Assembly (NCBI GenBank): GCA_910587665.1
Contig: CAJUMZ010000001.1
Location: 62,001 to 126,000 of the forward strand
Origin: an uncultured Muribaculum sp.
GTDB lineage: Bacteria; Bacteroidota; Bacteroidia; Bacteroidales; Muribaculaceae
Direction: 5' to 3'
DNA: 64,000 bases
Of this stretch, positions 62,688-64,000 are shown piece by piece; positions within the stretch are counted from its first letter, which is position 1; every line of letters begins with the position of its first letter. A program made the position numbers and the translations under genes. The notes beneath the pieces are model-generated. The model did not search any database and had not been told where the DNA came from. It worked only from the letters and a program-made list of their open reading frames with translations.

Positions 62688-63983
62688 TCAATTCTGGGGA
62701 TTATTGTCCTTGTCAAGGAAAGATGACAGCTCTTCTTCCACCTCTTCCACACTTGGCAGAGCTGATTTCAAGTTTTCAGGTATAGCCTTGCTCAACTGGT
62801 AATCACTGATGCCTATTGGTTGGTCGTAGCCTGTCAATGCGTATTGTGCTACCACCTCATCTTTTCCCTTACACAGCAACAACCCGATAGTCTTGTTGTC
62901 ATTCTCTCCCCTCAGTTTGTCATCCACCACATTGATGTAGAAATTCAGTTGTCCTGCATACTCCGGTTTGAATGGGGTTGCTTTCAATTCCACTACGATA
63001 TATGCGTGTAGGGGAATTGAATATAAAATCAAGTCGGCAAAGAAATCGCTGTTGCCAATTTGAAAATGCTTCTGTCGAGCAACGAAAGCAAAACCATTGC
63101 CCATTTCCAACAAATAACGGGTAACATGCTTTACCAGCTGCTCTTCTATATCCCTTTCGTCTGCCTTTTCTTTCGCTCCTGCCAAATCGAAGATGTACGG
63201 GTCTTTCAACAGGTAATTGGCGAGGTCGCTTTGCGGTGCAGGAAGCGTGGCTGTGAAATTATTAACCTTGTTGCTGTTGATTTGTCTGCTATACAGATTG
63301 GTTTCAATTTGCATTTTAAGAACATTGCTGCTCCAGCCCATTTCCACAGACTGTTTCATGTACCAATATCTTATGCCTAACGGTAACGAACCGTCAAGTA
63401 TGACCATTTGGCTTGCCCAATTTATTCTGGCAATAGGGGAAGTCAAGAACAACTTTTCTATCTCACTAATCCCCATTTTGTAAATGGCAGAAACCGTTTT
63501 CTCCACATCTTGAATTTGCGCAGGAGCTTCCTGCGTAAATTCTAAAGACTGGCAATCAGTGGATTGTATTTGCGCAGTAAGTTTCTGCGTAAAATGTCCT
63601 TCGTTTAGTTTCAGAACCTCATCTGTAACATTCTGTATGCTTGGAACAGATAGCCTTGCATCCGTATCAATGAAACTTCGTAGCACGTTTAGCGGATATG
63701 ACCGTGCAAACTGGCACATATAAGTAAGGTTACGCTCCGAATAGCCTTTCTTTTCGGGATAATTGAACCGGATAGCCTTTGCCAATTGCTTGATGATTTT
63801 GCTTCCCCAACCGTGTAGTTGCTGATGATATAGAATATAGTTGCCCATCTTCCAGTAATGGAACAGCATTTGCGCATTGGCTGCGGTAATCAGCCGCACT
63901 TGCGCTTGTTGTATTTCCGAACCGACAGCATTTATAAATGCGTCAAAGTTCGTCTTTTCTATGTTATATCCGTTGTTGTTCAT
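62688..63983 (-). CDS. DUF1016/YhcG-family PDDEXK nuclease
   Basis: A 431-residue protein. The N-terminal DUF1016_N domain (GWGSKIIKQLAKAIRFNYPEKKGYSERNLTYM) is followed by a C-terminal PDDEXK nuclease fold: FFADLILY (Asp), AYIVVELKATPFKPEYAGQLNFYINVVDD (Glu-x-Lys). These proteins occur beside type I restriction systems and on mobile elements. A 25-residue spaced repeat, FTQKLTAQIQ and FTQEAPAQIQ, lies between the domains. The upstream part of the operon is outside the window. Confidence 0.87.
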   Translation of the reverse strand: MNNNGYNIEKTNFDAFINAVGSEIQQAQVRLITAANAQMLFHYWKMGNYILYHQQLHGWGSKIIKQLAKAIRFNYPEKKGYSERNLTYMCQFARSYPLNVLRSFIDTDARLSVPSIQNVTDEVLKLNEGHFTQKLTAQIQSTDCQSLEFTQEAPAQIQDVEKTVSAIYKMGISEIEKLFLTSPIARINWASQMVILDGSLPLGIRYWYMKQSVEMGWSSNVLKMQIETNLYSRQINSNKVNNFTATLPAPQSDLANYLLKDPYIFDLAGAKEKADERDIEEQLVKHVTRYLLEMGNGFAFVARQKHFQIGNSDFFADLILYSIPLHAYIVVELKATPFKPEYAGQLNFYINVVDDKLRGENDNKTIGLLLCKGKDEVVAQYALTGYDQPIGISDYQLSKAIPENLKSALPSVEEVEEELSSFLDKDNNPQN

Positions 63984-64000
63984 CTTATGATATTTTCGCG

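Larger units (their letters stand above)
52806..64000. mobile_element. Mobilizable integrative element or island (right end outside window)
   Basis: From tRNA-Ser to the window edge the base composition drops in GC compared with the region before it, and all genes are on the minus strand. It holds a MobV relaxase, toprim primase, RepA-like ATPase and DUF3853 protein, the usual core of Bacteroides mobilizable transposons, plus cargo genes. No integrase is seen within the window; it would be expected beyond 64000, because the DUF3853 end normally faces the integrase. The left boundary at the tRNA is inferred; no second copy of the tRNA 3' end is visible here. Confidence 0.7.

Noticed and set aside
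1..64000. CRISPR arrays, rRNA genes or insertion sequences
   Set aside because: No regularly spaced direct repeats, no rRNA sequence and no transposase were seen on either strand.

Overview
The window looks like chromosome of a Bacteroidales bacterium, most likely a gut species of Muribaculaceae or a relative. The grounds are the many TAnnTTTG promoter boxes, DUF4249/TonB receptor pairs, DUF4250, DUF4251 and DUF3853 proteins, an HU - tiny basic protein - RNase G cluster, a GDE/glycosyltransferase/GH57 glycogen cluster, and a MobV mobilizable element of the kind common in Bacteroides. The family-level placement is an inference; no rRNA gene is present.

Bases 1-15,764 (mostly + strand): a RecQ helicase cut by the window edge, a Crp/Fnr-type regulator, an RND tripartite efflux operon that also carries an LpxA-type acyltransferase, a DagK-like lipid kinase, a three-gene glycogen operon and a ferritin. 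Bases 15,856-21,367 (- strand): RNase G, a 29-residue mS38-like basic protein, HU, type I asparaginase and methionyl-tRNA synthetase.

Bases 21,600-40,531: small and surface proteins (DUF4250, an Omp28-like thioredoxin-fold protein with a sorting-type C-terminus, DUF4251), FolB, a separate transcription unit holding two related tiny ORFs (25,204-24,918), a GlmU-like left-handed beta-helix protein, a lipoprotein/TonB receptor/DUF4249 operon, a CPA2-type antiporter with a stress-protein-like tail, asd, a DcaP-like porin, and an acyl-CoA ligase - prfB - argB operon. prfB carries a classic programmed +1 frameshift.

Bases 40,600-52,001 (- strand) form one nine-gene operon: HlyD-type adaptor, two FtsX/MacB permeases, one ATPase, two more permeases, TolC, then an NtrC-type regulator and its histidine kinase. 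A good sigma-54 promoter (TGGCAC-N5-ATGCA) with upstream inverted repeats lies in front of the first gene, so the last two genes probably switch on their own operon.

From tRNA-Ser (52,719) to the right edge the DNA becomes AT-richer and mobile. It holds an eight-gene cargo operon (zinc ribbon, VOC, GyrI-like, IMPase, GNAT, membrane protein, tautomerase, UDG-like) behind a long folded leader with a four-residue ORF and a Shine-Dalgarno-masking hairpin. Next come a MobV relaxase with an oriT-like palindrome, a toprim primase, a repeat array that may be a replication origin, a RepA-like ATPase, DUF3853, an unknown coiled-coil protein and a DUF1016 nuclease. The integrase and the far end are outside the window. 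The best candidates for something undescribed are the folded leader plus cargo operon, the two tiny ORFs and the sigma-54-controlled four-permease exporter.
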